Below are positions 1-8,577 of a DNA stretch of 64,000 bases, in pieces. The stretch is from NCBI RefSeq assembly GCF_018607965.1, contig NZ_JABBAM010000061.1, positions 1-64,000 of the forward strand, read 5' to 3'. Source of the DNA: Planktotalea sp. GTDB taxonomy: Bacteria; Pseudomonadota; Alphaproteobacteria; Rhodobacterales; Rhodobacteraceae. The notes below the pieces were generated by a model. It did not search any database. It had not been told where the DNA came from and saw only the letters and a program-made list of their open reading frames with translations. The stretch's first letter is position 1. Every line of letters begins with the position of its first letter. Made by a program: the position numbers and the translations under genes.

Positions 1-73
1 GTTATGAGTCCTGACCCTAGGTTTTCGAATGTCAGCAGATCGGCCACGGTTTATTCCCTCGAATTGGTCAATT

Positions 74-104
74 TTTCAGCATTCTATAGCGGAGAGTGCT
101 GAAA
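74..104. other. Short inverted repeat downstream of the rluB-like gene
   Basis: Two 8-base arms (TTTCAGCA and TGCTGAAA) flank a 15-base loop just past the 3' end of the rluB-like gene. No run of T follows on the minus strand, so it is at best a weak terminator. The first 130 bases hold nothing else I can support. Confidence 0.3.
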
Positions 105-129
105 GTAGAAAAGGGGGAATTCCAGACCC

Positions 130-1158
130 TTAACGACGGGGACCAGAGGGCTTGCCGTTTGGACGCCCTGTTGGCTTGCGGTCCATGGGCTTGCCAAAAC
201 CTTTGCCCGAAGGTTTTCCAGAGGGTTTACCCGTTGGTTTTGCACTAGTTTTTCCTCTTGGCTTACCCGCAGGGCGCGCGCGCGCCATTGGATCACTGGT
301 CGCAAACTCGTCTTTGCCGCGCATCGGACCTTTGTTCAGCGGTGGCCGCTTACCACGGGTTACGCTGGTCTTGCCACGCACGGGACGCGCAGGTTTTGCG
401 GGTGCGCCGGGGGCCTCAAGATCATCGTCGGTCATGCCAAGCTGGTCGCGCAGCACCTTACGGCGCAGTTCCTCAACACCGCTGACTTTAAGGTTGTTCA
501 ACTGGAATGGTCCATAGCTGACACGGATCAAACGGTTCACGTTCAGATCAATCGCTTCCATGGCGCGGCGAATTTCACGGTTCTTGCCTTCGCGAATACC
601 AATCGTCAGCCACGCATTTGCGCCCTGCTGGCGGTCAATACTAACCAGCATCGGTTGGAAAATCTCACCCTGCAGGTTCAAACCCTTGCGCAGTGGTTCA
701 AATGTTTCCTCGGTCGGGCGGCCATTAATGCGCACGCGGTATTTGCGCAGCCAACCTGTGGAGGGCAGTTCCAGCTTGCGCTTCATCCCGCCATCGTTGG
801 TCAAAAGGATCAGACCCTCAGAGTTAAGGTCAAGCCGTCCAACGCTCATTACGCGCGGCATGTCTTCGGGCAGATCGTCGTAGATCGTTTTGCGGCCTTT
901 TTCATCACTGTCCGTCGTAACGAGGCCCGCAGGTTTGTGATACATCCACAGGCGCGGAGGCTCTGGCGGGGTCATCGGTTTGCCGTCCACAGTGATGCGC
1001 GCACGTGTTTCCACATTCAGCGCAGGGCTATCGATAATCTTGCCATCAACCGCAATGCGGCCAGCTTCAATCATACGTTCGGCTTCGCGACGCGAGGCAA
1101 CGCCAGCGCGCGCCAAGACTTTTGCGATACGTTCGCCTTTGGGTGTTTCGGTATCCAT
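130..1158 (-). CDS. rluB: Pseudouridine synthase, RsuA/RluB family, with long basic C-terminal tail
   Basis: Isomerises uridine to pseudouridine in rRNA; by family most likely 23S rRNA (RluB/RluE/RluF group) or 16S (RsuA). An S4 RNA-binding domain occupies about residues 8-60 ([15 protein letters not shown]), followed by the catalytic domain with [10 protein letters not shown], whose Asp is the family nucleophile. After about residue 245 the protein becomes a Lys/Gly/Pro/Arg-rich tail with repeated GKPSGKP-like units, probably an unstructured RNA-binding extension. ATG start at 1158, 54 bases from divergent tadA. The choice between RluB and RsuA is by overall resemblance only. Confidence 0.85.
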   Translation of the reverse strand: MDTETPKGERIAKVLARAGVASRREAERMIEAGRIAVDGKIIDSPALNVETRARITVDGKPMTPPEPPRLWMYHKPAGLVTTDSDEKGRKTIYDDLPEDMPRVMSVGRLDLNSEGLILLTNDGGMKRKLELPSTGWLRKYRVRINGRPTEETFEPLRKGLNLQGEIFQPMLVSIDRQQGANAWLTIGIREGKNREIRRAMEAIDLNVNRLIRVSYGPFQLNNLKVSGVEELRRKVLRDQLGMTDDDLEAPGAPAKPARPVRGKTSVTRGKRPPLNKGPMRGKDEFATSDPMARARPAGKPRGKTSAKPTGKPSGKPSGKGFGKPMDRKPTGRPNGKPSGPRR

Positions 1159-1212
1159 GGGCTTGCTTTATGCTAAGATAGCGCGCAGCGAAAGGCAGAT
1201 AGGCCAGTATAG

Positions 1213-1662
1213 ATGCAATTCATTTCATTCATGGACGAAGCTTTAGCAGAGGCGCGCTTGGCTGCGGATGCTGGTGAAGTCCCTGTGGGCGCGGTTGTTG
1301 TGCAGGGCGGCGTTATCATCGGGCGCGGTCGCAACGCGACGCGGACAGGGTGTGATCCCTCTGCGCATGCCGAAATCGTAGCAATTCGGCAGGCTTGCGC
1401 GGTATTGGGACAAGAGCGTTTGGTGGGGTGCGATCTATATGTGACGCTGGAACCCTGTGCGATGTGTGCTGGTGCAATTGCCAATGCGCGTATCGCGCGG
1501 CTGTATTTCGGGGCAAGTGATCCGAAATCTGGTGGGGTCACTGTAGGTGCACGCGTGTTTGATCGGGCGCAAAGCCATCATGCGCCAGAAATTTACGATG
1601 GAATCAGTGCGGATGCGACGACGGCATTGCTGCGGGAATTTTTTGCGCCGAAACGCGGTTAG
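1213..1662 (+). CDS. tadA: tRNA-specific adenosine deaminase
   Basis: Deaminates A34 to inosine in the anticodon of tRNA-Arg(ACG). It is a 149-residue cytidine-deaminase fold protein with the zinc and proton-shuttle motif HAEIVAI near residue 53 and the second zinc motif PCAMC near residue 83. Length is normal for the family. It is divergent from the rluB-like gene, an arrangement I know from related alphaproteobacteria, and is followed after about 60 bases by the dipeptidase gene. Confidence 0.95.
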   Translation: MQFISFMDEALAEARLAADAGEVPVGAVVVQGGVIIGRGRNATRTGCDPSAHAEIVAIRQACAVLGQERLVGCDLYVTLEPCAMCAGAIANARIARLYFGASDPKSGGVTVGARVFDRAQSHHAPEIYDGISADATTALLREFFAPKRG

Positions 1663-1725
1663 AACGCGTTAAACTGTCGCTTTTGCATCTTGCTCGCTTT
1701 GCCATTTACAGGCAGCGTAGCACGC

Positions 1726-2709
1726 ATGAAAACACCTTTGATTGATAACCTGCAATACGCCAACTGGTCTGAAACTATCTTCCGCCAAATGCGGGCAGGC
1801 GGCGTGGACGCGGTTCACGTGACCATCGCCTATCACGAGAGCTTCCGTGAAATGGTGCTGAACCTTGAGGCGTTCAATCGCTGGTTCGAACGGTTTCCTG
1901 AGCTGATCTTCAAAGGCACATGCGCCGCCGATGTTCGTTTTGCCCAAGAAACGGGACGCACCGCGATCTTTTTCGGGTTTCAAAACCCAAGCCCGATTGA
2001 GGATGACATTGGCTTGGTCGAAATCTGCCACCAGCTTGGCATACGTTTCATGCAGTTGACCTATAACAACCAATCTCTGCTCGCGACGGGATGTTATGAG
2101 GACGACGACACGGGCCTGACCCGTATGGGCAAGCAAGTTGTTGCGGAAATGAACCGCGTCGGCATGGTGGTTGATATGTCCCATTCCGCGGATCGCTCGA
2201 CCTTAGAAGCGATTGAGCATTCCAGTCGCCCGATAGCGATAACCCACGCGAATCCCGATTGGTGGCATCCTGCGTTGCGCAATAAGTCGGACGAGGTGTT
2301 GAAGGCTTTGACGGGTAGGGGCGGCATGCTGGGTTTCTCGGTCTATCCGCATCACTTGAAAGATGGATCCGACTGCACCTTGCAAAGCTTTTGCGAAATG
2401 GTGGCAGAGGCGGCGTCGCGTTACGGGGCCGAGCACCTTGGGATCGGAACGGACCTGTGCCAAGATCAACCCGATAGCATCGTTGAGTGGATGCGCGTGG
2501 GGCGCTGGAGCAAAGTGATAGATTACGGGGAGGGCAGCGCAAGCGACGCGGGTTTCCCCCCCATGCCAAGCTGGTTCAACGACAACCGTGATTTCGGGAT
2601 TGTCTCGCAGGGTCTTTTGGACGTAGGCTTTAGCATAGACGAGATGGAGGGGATCATGGGCGGCAATTGGCTGAATTTCTATGATGCCTCCTTTGGTCCC
2701 GCAAAATGA
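1726..2709 (+). CDS. Membrane dipeptidase family (peptidase M19) protein
   Basis: Zinc-dependent amidohydrolase-fold dipeptidase, 327 residues from the ATG at 1726. The ORF track extends 12 residues upstream, but MKTPLIDNLQYANWSE matches the usual N-terminus better. Visible family motifs are DMSHSADRST (metal His), ITHANP (metal His) and GTDLCQD near residue 250. The classical N-terminal HxD zinc pair is not obvious; the equivalent stretch reads DAVHVTIAYHE, so the substrate and even the metal site may differ from renal dipeptidase. The stop overlaps the next ATG (ATGA), so it forms an operon with the 550-residue protein and the DUF3726 gene. Confidence 0.85.
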   Translation: MKTPLIDNLQYANWSETIFRQMRAGGVDAVHVTIAYHESFREMVLNLEAFNRWFERFPELIFKGTCAADVRFAQETGRTAIFFGFQNPSPIEDDIGLVEICHQLGIRFMQLTYNNQSLLATGCYEDDDTGLTRMGKQVVAEMNRVGMVVDMSHSADRSTLEAIEHSSRPIAITHANPDWWHPALRNKSDEVLKALTGRGGMLGFSVYPHHLKDGSDCTLQSFCEMVAEAASRYGAEHLGIGTDLCQDQPDSIVEWMRVGRWSKVIDYGEGSASDAGFPPMPSWFNDNRDFGIVSQGLLDVGFSIDEMEGIMGGNWLNFYDASFGPAK

Positions 2710-4358
2710 GCGCGCCAGAACTTGAAATGACCCCGCAAATTGCGTTGCGCCCACCCAGCACAGTCATGCGCTTGCGACGTTTGGGGGCAATGTTCCCGAC
2801 ACGCGTTTCGTTTTTGCGTACCTTGATGCGTGATCTGGCGGCTGAGAACGTGCAGGTCACGCGCCCTTTTTGGAATATGGACGCGGATGGTTTTGGCCAT
2901 GCGGTTTATACCGTCCGCCTTGGTGGGTACGATTATTCCTTGGTCGCGATCTCAACCGATCTGCCACCCGAAATGCGCACGGATCGTGTGATCGCGACGG
3001 CGTGGGACAGCGCGTATGTGCTCTACGATGGGATTCCCGGCACAAATGAGATCGCGCGCATTGTGGCGAGCGCACCTCACCAAGAAGCCTCGCGCTATAC
3101 ATTGCGTGATCTGGTTCTAAGTCGCGCCAACAAATCGGTGCGCTTGTTCCAGCATGTCACGGACGCGCTGAAACGCGGCGAACAACCAGACGAACACATG
3201 GTGCGCGACGTGGGGTATCTGATGCGCACGACGGCGGTCTATGGCAACGGTAAATTTGGCATCGCGGATCGTGCACATATTGCGGATCGCCCGTGTCTTG
3301 GCGGGCCATTCGCCATTGAAATGCTGACGGTATGGTTGATCCGTGGGTTCACCCATGATCTGGCCGAACATGTGGGCGGCGCGCCACTTGATCCCAAACT
3401 GAAGCGTCATTTGGGAATTGGAAATTCTACAGGGCTGGGCATGGCACCGTTCTTGGTCAGCCATCCGCGTTTGCTGGATAGTTGGATGCAGGTGCGCGAA
3501 ACGGCCTTAGCGCGGGTTGCGGCACTGACTGTTTTGAACGGCGATCAGCAGATGCAAATTCTGGCTCTGGCACAACGTGCGGCGCAGCATTTGAAGGAAT
3601 GGTCTGTGCCAGATGAGATTGCACAGGACCGTATCACCCAATTGCGCGCGGATTGGCCCGCGGTGCAGGCGTTGCTTGAGGAAACACTCGAACAACCGGA
3701 TCCGATTGCCAAGATCCTAAACGCCTCGGAAAGATGGTTTGAAGATACCCAAGAACTGCTGGTTGCGCTTTTGCTGGAACCTTTCGGGGAATTGATCGAC
3801 GGGCTAACCGATTGCATGGCCAACCCGTATGAAGCGCAGATTGCTCCTGCGATGACTGTTTCAGACCTAACTGCGTTGATCGCGCGTGATTGGGATTGGG
3901 CCTGCGACATTGATTTCGAGAGCAAGTGCGAGACTGCGCAATTTTGGTATGTGTCCGAGGCCAAGCAAGAGCCGCGCCTTGGGCTGCGCCATGAAGAAGA
4001 CGGCGCAGAGCTGGAAAGCCCACTGGATATCGCGCGCCAAGTTGCGCGGTTGTCAGATGCGTTAGAGGGCGAGACAGGCATCGTTGCTGAACTTTTGCTC
4101 AAACGTCCTGATCTGCGATTTGCGACGCGACGCGTGCAATCCCTTGCCATCGCGCCCTACGGCGAAATCTGCGACAACATGATTGGCGAAGACTGCCTGC
4201 CGATTGATATGCTGCGCTGTAAGCTTTCGTTCTTTGGGGCCGCCAAGTTTGATCCCAAGTCGGATCGCTGGACGCGGATTACCATGTGCCAAGGCGCGCC
4301 CTTGTTCGGGGAACTTGGGAACGCTGACGACTGGTGGTTGCCGTGTTTCGGGGAGTGA
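2706..4358 (+). CDS. Conserved hypothetical protein, 550 aa
   Basis: I do not recognise a named family. The protein is soluble in appearance, with no signal peptide or membrane segment. The N-terminal 200 residues include YTVRLGGYDYSLVAIS and look globular; the middle is helical and the C-terminus ends WWLPCFGE. It is translationally coupled to the M19 dipeptidase (ATGA overlap) and lies 3 bases before the DUF3726 gene, so the three probably act together. Codon use resembles its neighbours. The function is unknown. Confidence 0.8.
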   Translation: MSAPELEMTPQIALRPPSTVMRLRRLGAMFPTRVSFLRTLMRDLAAENVQVTRPFWNMDADGFGHAVYTVRLGGYDYSLVAISTDLPPEMRTDRVIATAWDSAYVLYDGIPGTNEIARIVASAPHQEASRYTLRDLVLSRANKSVRLFQHVTDALKRGEQPDEHMVRDVGYLMRTTAVYGNGKFGIADRAHIADRPCLGGPFAIEMLTVWLIRGFTHDLAEHVGGAPLDPKLKRHLGIGNSTGLGMAPFLVSHPRLLDSWMQVRETALARVAALTVLNGDQQMQILALAQRAAQHLKEWSVPDEIAQDRITQLRADWPAVQALLEETLEQPDPIAKILNASERWFEDTQELLVALLLEPFGELIDGLTDCMANPYEAQIAPAMTVSDLTALIARDWDWACDIDFESKCETAQFWYVSEAKQEPRLGLRHEEDGAELESPLDIARQVARLSDALEGETGIVAELLLKRPDLRFATRRVQSLAIAPYGEICDNMIGEDCLPIDMLRCKLSFFGAAKFDPKSDRWTRITMCQGAPLFGELGNADDWWLPCFGE

Positions 4359-4361
4359 CGC

Positions 4362-4802
4362 ATGCGCTCTGCCAATGAAATTGCAGGCATGGTTCTGAAA
4401 GCAGCACGCGGAGCAGGGATGCCACTTGGCTGCGCAGAGGAATTGTCACGTGCCGCACCCAATTTGGCTGCGCGGGATGCATTGGCGATTGTTCCAAAGT
4501 TGCTAGCACTTGATTTCGCGGCACCAGCCTACGTGGAAAACGCTATATCAGGGGGGCATCCCGTTCATGCAATTATCGCTTGGCGCGACTTTTGTGCTTC
4601 GGGTTTGGAGGTTCGCCTTGAGACAGCGGTGCCCCCAGATCTGCTGGGCGCAATGCAGACCGCAACACCGCAGGCTGGGCCTTTCGACATTGCTCCCGAT
4701 ATCTGGGATAAATTGCAAAGCTTTGCAGAGCGCACGTTCGTTCCTGAAACCGATGCCTCGCGTCTAGCAGGCGCAGGTGCTGGCCTAACGGATAACGACT
4801 AA
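4362..4802 (+). CDS. DUF3726-like protein
   Basis: A 146-residue protein whose N-terminus ([19 protein letters not shown]) resembles the start of DUF3726 proteins, in which a conserved KAARGAG-type motif is followed by an Ala-rich helix. The rest is weakly conserved. It starts 3 bases after the 550-residue gene and ends with a 4-base tail-to-tail overlap with truA. The role is unknown; gene position ties it to the dipeptidase operon. Confidence 0.7.
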   Translation: MRSANEIAGMVLKAARGAGMPLGCAEELSRAAPNLAARDALAIVPKLLALDFAAPAYVENAISGGHPVHAIIAWRDFCASGLEVRLETAVPPDLLGAMQTATPQAGPFDIAPDIWDKLQSFAERTFVPETDASRLAGAGAGLTDND

Positions 4803-5596
4803 ATCAGGGGTTTGTCCGCGACGTAGTCTGCGAACACATCCGTCGGGTAGGTCACATGTGCAAGGTACAATCCCTCTGGCGGGCTAACTGTGCCACACGC
4901 GGTTCTATCGCGTGCCTCAAGCGCTGTTTTCACATCATCTGGCGTCCACATGCCGGATCCAACGCATTCAAGCGTACCGACAAAGCTGCGCACTTGGTTA
5001 TGTAGGAACGACCGCGACCGCACGGTAAAGCGTATTTCTGGACCAGAGGGGCCATCGATTTGGCGCACTGTCAGTTCATCTAATGTCTTGATCGGACTTA
5101 CAGCTTGGCATTTGGTCGACCGGAACGTCGTGAAATCATGCATGCCCAGCAAATGCTGCGCGCCTTCTTGCATCGCCCCCAAATCAAGCTGACGGGGAAC
5201 TTGCCAGACCAAACCTGCATCATGGGTGGCAGGGGAACGGCGCATCAACATGCGAAATTCGTAGCGGCGTTCTTGGGCACTGAAGCGCGCGTGCCAATCA
5301 TCGTCGACCAATGCACAGCTCACGATCGAAATTGGATCAGGCTTCAGGTGGTAGTTGATCGCCCCCACAAGACGGAAAGGTTCCCATTCGCGCGACATCT
5401 CGCAATGCGCGACTTGTCCGCATGCGTGCACGCCTGCGTCCGTGCGCCCCGCCGCTGCAATCGTTTGTGGGCGACCTTGTTCCAGCATCGCGAGCGCGTC
5501 TTCGATCCGTCCCTGCACAGAGACATGTTCTTTTTGACGTTGCCAGCCCACGAAAGGGCCACCGTTGTATTCAACTTTGAGTGCGTATCTAGGCAT
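4799..5596 (-). CDS. truA: tRNA pseudouridine synthase A
   Basis: Forms pseudouridine at positions 38-40 of the tRNA anticodon arm. The 265-residue length is typical. The N-terminal [15 protein letters not shown] and the catalytic motif [10 protein letters not shown], with the conserved Asp near residue 52, are present, as is the C-terminal [14 protein letters not shown] core motif. It converges with the DUF3726 gene with a 4-base overlap of the 3' ends and diverges from ycjX. Confidence 0.97.
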   Translation of the reverse strand: MPRYALKVEYNGGPFVGWQRQKEHVSVQGRIEDALAMLEQGRPQTIAAAGRTDAGVHACGQVAHCEMSREWEPFRLVGAINYHLKPDPISIVSCALVDDDWHARFSAQERRYEFRMLMRRSPATHDAGLVWQVPRQLDLGAMQEGAQHLLGMHDFTTFRSTKCQAVSPIKTLDELTVRQIDGPSGPEIRFTVRSRSFLHNQVRSFVGTLECVGSGMWTPDDVKTALEARDRTACGTVSPPEGLYLAHVTYPTDVFADYVADKPLI

Positions 5597-5662
5597 GGCG
5601 CTGCTTTAGCGATCTAGGGGGCGGGGAACAATCCTTTTCCCCTCTGGTAACACGGGGCGGGC

Positions 5663-7120
5663 ATGCCTATCCTTTTAAGGAGCGAATGTATCGGGGCAGT
5701 ATCAGTGGTCATATCAACTATCGCAGATGGAATAGTGCGCACCATCGAGGGCGCGCGCGATACTGTGAACGAAACACTATTTGAACCTGTGATCCGCTTG
5801 GGGGTCACAGGATTGGCGCGCTCTGGCAAGACAGTGTTCATTACGTCTTTGGTGGCGAACCTGCTGGATCGGGGTCGTATGCCCCAGCTTTTTGCCGCTG
5901 CAGAGGGTCGTATTTCGGCGGCGTATCTAAAACCCCAACCTGATGATACAGTTCCGCGCTTTGAGTATGAGGCGCATTTGGGGACACTGACAGCGCGCGA
6001 ACCCCATTGGCCCGACAGCACACGTGCAATTTCGGAATTGCGTGTGTCGTTGAAGGTGCAACCGAACGGCTTGTTAGTTGGTTTGCAAGGTCCGCGCACG
6101 GTACATCTCGATATCGTCGATTATCCGGGGGAATGGCTACTTGATCTGGCGTTGCTCGACAAAAGCTATGACGAATGGACGGCCGACGTTCTGGAACGCA
6201 TAGAAACGCGTTCTGAAGCGGAGAGTTATCGCGCGTTATTGGACGCGACGGATGCAACAGCCAAGCTAGATGAGCCAGAAGCGCAAGGTCTAGCCGCCAG
6301 CTTTACCGAATATCTGCAAAGTGCACGCGACAACGGGTATTACGATTGCACACCGGGTCGCTTTCTTTTGCCGGGGGATCTAGCAGGCAGCCCTGCGATC
6401 ACCTTCGCGCCGATCCGTGATGCTGCAAACGCGCCGCGCCGCTCACTCGGGCATGAAATGGCGCGCCGCTACGAGGCGTATAAATCCCACGTCGTTAAAC
6501 CATTCTTTCGGGACCACTTTTCGCGCATAGACCGACAGGTTGTTTTGGTGGATGCGCTGGGCGCAATTCACAACGGGCCACGCGCTGTTGAAGACTTGCG
6601 CGGCGCAATGACAGATATTCTGAGTGCGTTTAGACCTGGAACCAATGCATTCCTATCGCGGCTTTTGCTTGGAAAACGTGTGGAGCGTATCCTGTTTGCG
6701 GCCAGCAAGGCGGATCATTTGCATCATTCACAGCACCCTGAATTGACGGCAATCATGGAGGCCCTGACACGGGACGCCCGCGACAAGGCCAGTTTTGCGG
6801 GGGCGCAAACGGCGTCTATGGCATTGGCTGCCCTACGGGCGACCACGGAAGAGACGCTTGATCATAACGGGGCCAAGCTAGACTGCGTGCGTGGCACGTT
6901 GCTCGATACTGGTAAACAAGCGGCGTTTTATCCTGGGCAATTGCCCAAAGACCCATCGCATTTGCTGGGGCCTGCAAGGGAGCGGGCGCAAGCTTGGCTG
7001 GATCAGGATTATCAAATCATGCGATTTTCGCCCGCGCCTTTGACGTTGAAGCCCGGATACGGCCCGCCGCACATCCGCCTCGACAAGGCTACGCAGTTCT
7101 TGGTTGGTGATAAGTTATGA
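5663..7120 (+). CDS. ycjX: YcjX-like P-loop NTPase (DUF463)
   Basis: Predicted GTP-binding protein of the YcjX family, linked in other bacteria to envelope stress. It has a P-loop GLARSGKT at about residue 50 and the family block HLDIVDYPGEWLLDL with the DxxG-like element. About 485 residues. The start is uncertain: ATG at 5663 follows GGGGCGGG, but an in-frame GTG at 5705 would give an N-terminus closer to what I expect of homologues. The stop overlaps the GNAT start (ATGA), and a YcjF-like gene follows, so the three form an operon. Confidence 0.9.
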   Translation: MPILLRSECIGAVSVVISTIADGIVRTIEGARDTVNETLFEPVIRLGVTGLARSGKTVFITSLVANLLDRGRMPQLFAAAEGRISAAYLKPQPDDTVPRFEYEAHLGTLTAREPHWPDSTRAISELRVSLKVQPNGLLVGLQGPRTVHLDIVDYPGEWLLDLALLDKSYDEWTADVLERIETRSEAESYRALLDATDATAKLDEPEAQGLAASFTEYLQSARDNGYYDCTPGRFLLPGDLAGSPAITFAPIRDAANAPRRSLGHEMARRYEAYKSHVVKPFFRDHFSRIDRQVVLVDALGAIHNGPRAVEDLRGAMTDILSAFRPGTNAFLSRLLLGKRVERILFAASKADHLHHSQHPELTAIMEALTRDARDKASFAGAQTASMALAALRATTEETLDHNGAKLDCVRGTLLDTGKQAAFYPGQLPKDPSHLLGPARERAQAWLDQDYQIMRFSPAPLTLKPGYGPPHIRLDKATQFLVGDKL

Positions 7121-7578
7121 ATATGATCCCGCGACCTGCGCGTTCGACCGATGCGGGGACACTAGGCGCGATGCTGTCAGAAGTGGTTGCGGCCAACGCG
7201 TGGAAACCGCAGCTGCATTCGAAGGCACAAGACATTGCGCATATGGGCGAATTGGTTGATCGCGGTTGGGTGACGGTTTGCGAAGTGGATCGTGACATCA
7301 GCGGTTTCTTGGCCTGTGACGGTGCGGTGGTTCAATCGCTATATGAGCAAGGCAGCGCGCAGAACGCAGGGATCGGCGCAGGGTTGCTTAGTCATGCCAA
7401 AGCCACCCATCAAGCAATAGAACTCTGGACATTCCAAGCCAATACAGGCGCGCAGCGGTTCTATGTAAAGCACGGTTTCAAAGAGGTTGAACGCACGGAT
7501 GGGGCGGGCAACGCTGAGGGTTTGCCCGACATCCGTTTTGTTTGGTCCGCTGATGATAAGGAGAGAGCGCATGGTTAA
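7117..7578 (+). CDS. GNAT family N-acetyltransferase
   Basis: A 153-residue acetyl-CoA-dependent acetyltransferase. It begins IPRPARSTDAGTLGAML and contains the acetyl-CoA-binding segment GIGAGLLSHAK (a Q/RxxGxG/A-like loop) and FYVKHGFKEVERTDG near the end, both typical of GNAT proteins. It is embedded between ycjX and ycjF with overlaps on both sides (4 bases upstream, 8 downstream). The acceptor substrate cannot be told from sequence. Confidence 0.9.
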   Translation: MNMIPRPARSTDAGTLGAMLSEVVAANAWKPQLHSKAQDIAHMGELVDRGWVTVCEVDRDISGFLACDGAVVQSLYEQGSAQNAGIGAGLLSHAKATHQAIELWTFQANTGAQRFYVKHGFKEVERTDGAGNAEGLPDIRFVWSADDKERAHG

Positions 7579-8566
7579 AGGCCCCGTTCTTATTGATCTA
7601 GAAGATGCGCCTATACTCGAAGAGGGTCCCGAGGCGGCACAGCCTGTTCCCGATCTCGACGCGCCTGCACCCACAGGGCAAGCTATGCAGACGGTGGCAA
7701 CTTTGGCTGCGCGTCGTCCGTCCAGATTGACCAAATGGTTCTGGGGGTTGCTGCTGTCGCTCATGGGGTTCGCCATTTCGCTGGCAGCTTGGGATTTCAC
7801 AATGGGATTAATCGCCCGTGTGCCTATACTGGGGTACGCGCTCACGGGATTGATGGTGGCCTTTATTTTGGTTCTGCTGGTTATGGCTTTGCGTGAACTT
7901 GCGGCATTCTCGCGGCTTAAGCGGATGGACGTGTTGCACCGCGCAGGCGAGGCCGCGCGCGCCAGTGGTGATCTTGCAGAGGCCAAGATCGTCGTCGATC
8001 AGATCACGCGGCTTTATAAAGGGCGCGAAGATACCCGCTGGGGGCGCGACGCTTTGGCCGACAAAAGTGCGGATATCTTGGACGGTGATGGGCTGCTCGA
8101 TCTGGCGGAGCGCGATGTTCTTGGTCCGCTCGACACCGCCGCAACCCGCGAGATTGAGGCCGCAGCGCGTCAGGTGGCGATGGTGACGGCGCTTGTTCCT
8201 TTGGCTTTGGCGGATGTCGCGACGGCGCTCACGTCTAATCTGCGTATGATCCGCCGGATTGCTGAAATTTACGGTGGGCGTTCTGGTGCGCTGGGCAATT
8301 GGCGTTTGACGCGGGCCGTCATGACGCATTTGGTCGCAACAGGTGCGGTGGCGATTGGCGATGATTTTCTGTCTTCTATCGCGGGGGGCGGGGTGCTTGG
8401 CAAAGTCTCGCGCCGCTTTGGCGAGGGCGTTGTAAACGGTGCCTTGACCGCGCGGGTTGGCGTGGCTGCGATGGAGGTTTGTCGCCCTTTGCCGTTTAAT
8501 GCGCTAAAGCGACCCTCAGTAACGGGCTTGGTCAGCCGTGCGTTGACGGGGCTGTTTGGTAAATAA
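7571..8566 (+). CDS. ycjF: YcjF-like membrane protein (TIGR01620/DUF697)
   Basis: Inner-membrane protein of the YcjF family, usually encoded with YcjX. The ATG at 7571 is chosen over the ORF-track start at 7487 because it gives an acidic N-terminus (GPVLIDLEDAP) as in homologues; the upstream extension overlaps the GNAT gene. 331 residues with two adjacent membrane segments at about residues 55-100, then a soluble DUF697-like domain ending in LVSRALTGLFGK. The DUF2339 pseudogene begins about 10 bases downstream. Confidence 0.88.
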   Translation: MVKGPVLIDLEDAPILEEGPEAAQPVPDLDAPAPTGQAMQTVATLAARRPSRLTKWFWGLLLSLMGFAISLAAWDFTMGLIARVPILGYALTGLMVAFILVLLVMALRELAAFSRLKRMDVLHRAGEAARASGDLAEAKIVVDQITRLYKGREDTRWGRDALADKSADILDGDGLLDLAERDVLGPLDTAATREIEAAARQVAMVTALVPLALADVATALTSNLRMIRRIAEIYGGRSGALGNWRLTRAVMTHLVATGAVAIGDDFLSSIAGGGVLGKVSRRFGEGVVNGALTARVGVAAMEVCRPLPFNALKRPSVTGLVSRALTGLFGK

Positions 8567-8577
8567 GGGTGGTCGGT

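Noticed and set aside
655-1176. 173-residue plus-strand ORF
   Set aside because: It is antisense to the rluB-like gene; no domain visible.
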